A stretch of 64,000 nucleotides of DNA from Solidesulfovibrio carbinolicus (GTDB lineage: Bacteria > Desulfobacterota > Desulfovibrionia > Desulfovibrionales > Desulfovibrionaceae), in contig NZ_CP026538.1 of assembly GCF_004135975.1 (NCBI RefSeq), positions 558,001 to 622,000 of the forward strand, given 5' to 3'. Under the pieces are notes generated by a model. The model had not been told where the DNA came from. It searched no databases and saw nothing but the letters and a program-made list of their open reading frames with translations. The translations under genes were made by a program, and so were the position numbers. Every line of letters begins with the position of its first letter. Position 1 is the stretch's first letter. Shown one piece after another: positions 63,534 through 64,000 of the stretch.

Positions 63534-64000
63534 ATGCTCAAAAAAACCGTCACCCTGGTTTTGTTCTTTGGCCTGTTTTTCGTCCTGGTCTCGGGGCTGG
63601 TGATGTTCACCGCGCCGCCGGCCCGGGTGGCCTCCTGGGCGGACTGGGGCTTTCTTGGCCTGTCGCGCCAGGCCTGGGAAGGGGCGCACCTGGCCATGGG
63701 TGTGCTGGTGGTCGCCGCCGGCCTGGTCCACGCCATGCTGCATGTGGACGCCTTCCTCGACCACCTGCGCGACGACGACGGCATGGTGATCGTTTTCACC
63801 AAGCCTTTTTTTGCCGGTCTGATCGTCGTGGTCGGCCTGTTCGCCGCCGCCCTGGCCGGCGCGCCGCCCATGGCTCAACTGGCGCGACTGGGCGACCATC
63901 TCCAGGAACGGGCCGCCGAGACGTACGGCGAGCCGCCTTATGCCCTGGCCGAGCGCTCGACCCTGGCCGATTTCGCCCGGCGCATGGGCATGGACACGGA
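63534..64000 (+). CDS. DUF4405 domain membrane protein, 3'-truncated by window edge
   Basis: ATG 63534 opens a frame still open at the window end; 155 codons are visible. The first helix is MLKKTVTLVLFFGLFFVLVS, and further helices begin near residues 52 (MGVLVVAAGLVHAMLH) and 90 (FAGLIVVVGLFAAAL). His residues in EGAHLAMG and LVHAMLHVD are placed as possible heme or metal ligands. The later segment YGEPPYALAERSTLADFARR is typical of DUF4405 proteins of sulfate reducers. It is divergent from gltX; the intergenic 238 bp contains no other gene. Confidence 0.75.
   Translation, partial: MLKKTVTLVLFFGLFFVLVSGLVMFTAPPARVASWADWGFLGLSRQAWEGAHLAMGVLVVAAGLVHAMLHVDAFLDHLRDDDGMVIVFTKPFFAGLIVVVGLFAAALAGAPPMAQLARLGDHLQERAAETYGEPPYALAERSTLADFARRMGMDT

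Overview
The window looks like chromosomal DNA of a high-GC, anaerobic Desulfovibrio-like bacterium (Desulfovibrionaceae, possibly the Solidesulfovibrio/D. magneticus side). This is inferred from the visibly GC-rich codon use, the density of sigma54-type regulators and histidine kinases, a TauE/SafE exporter cluster, and the order DUF177-rpmF-plsX-fabH-fabG-acpP-fabF-glyA. No rRNA genes, CRISPR arrays or complete tRNA genes were seen.

Region 1 (1-9.6 kb) is a surface-polysaccharide type locus: a MurG-like glycosyltransferase cut by the window edge, a B12-binding radical SAM protein translationally coupled to a histidine phosphatase, a heparinase II/III-like protein, a GSCFA protein, a methyltransferase and two glycosyltransferases. 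Region 2 (9.6-12.8 kb) is AT-richer and mobile. It holds an orphan gene, an IS200-type element with end hairpins and a start-site hairpin, a RelE-type toxin-antitoxin pair, a tyrosine integrase, and a 3' fragment of tRNA-Glu that marks an attachment site. The orientation of that fragment implies that the inserted DNA lies to its left, and it may reach beyond the window.

Region 3 (13-28 kb) carries small secreted proteins, a TerB/DUF697-like protein, DUF3124, a TrkA-type K+ channel convergent with a CPA2 antiporter, and a trehalose operon (treS-maltokinase fusion, otsB, otsA). A CII-like regulator, a secreted protein and an ACS-type MFS transporter follow. Region 4 (28-39.5 kb) holds a chemoreceptor. 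After it come a CHASE2 adenylate cyclase and six exported proteins or lipoproteins (LPP20-like, CsgG-like, TPR, FlgT-like), all on the minus strand, and a FecR-domain protein upstream. This looks like a poorly described envelope system.

Region 5 (39.7-49.7 kb) has a GNAT enzyme and a sigma54 activator divergent from a TauE/SafE exporter operon. The shared intergenic region carries a near-consensus sigma54 promoter and two identical 16-bp palindromes. The operon appears to continue into a degenerate sigma54-activator-like protein, a NifX-like small protein, two histidine kinases, two response regulators and a degenerate kinase-like protein. Region 6 (49.9-52.4 kb) has a Gly-rich secreted peptide, a ytfG/HxlR divergent pair and mazEF.

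Region 7 (52.4-64 kb) is housekeeping: glyA, fatty-acid and phospholipid genes, ribosomal proteins L32 and L28, a CorC-type protein, a phd/vapC pair, gltX, and a DUF4405 membrane protein that runs off the window. Five copies of a GC-rich palindromic intergenic element are scattered between genes.
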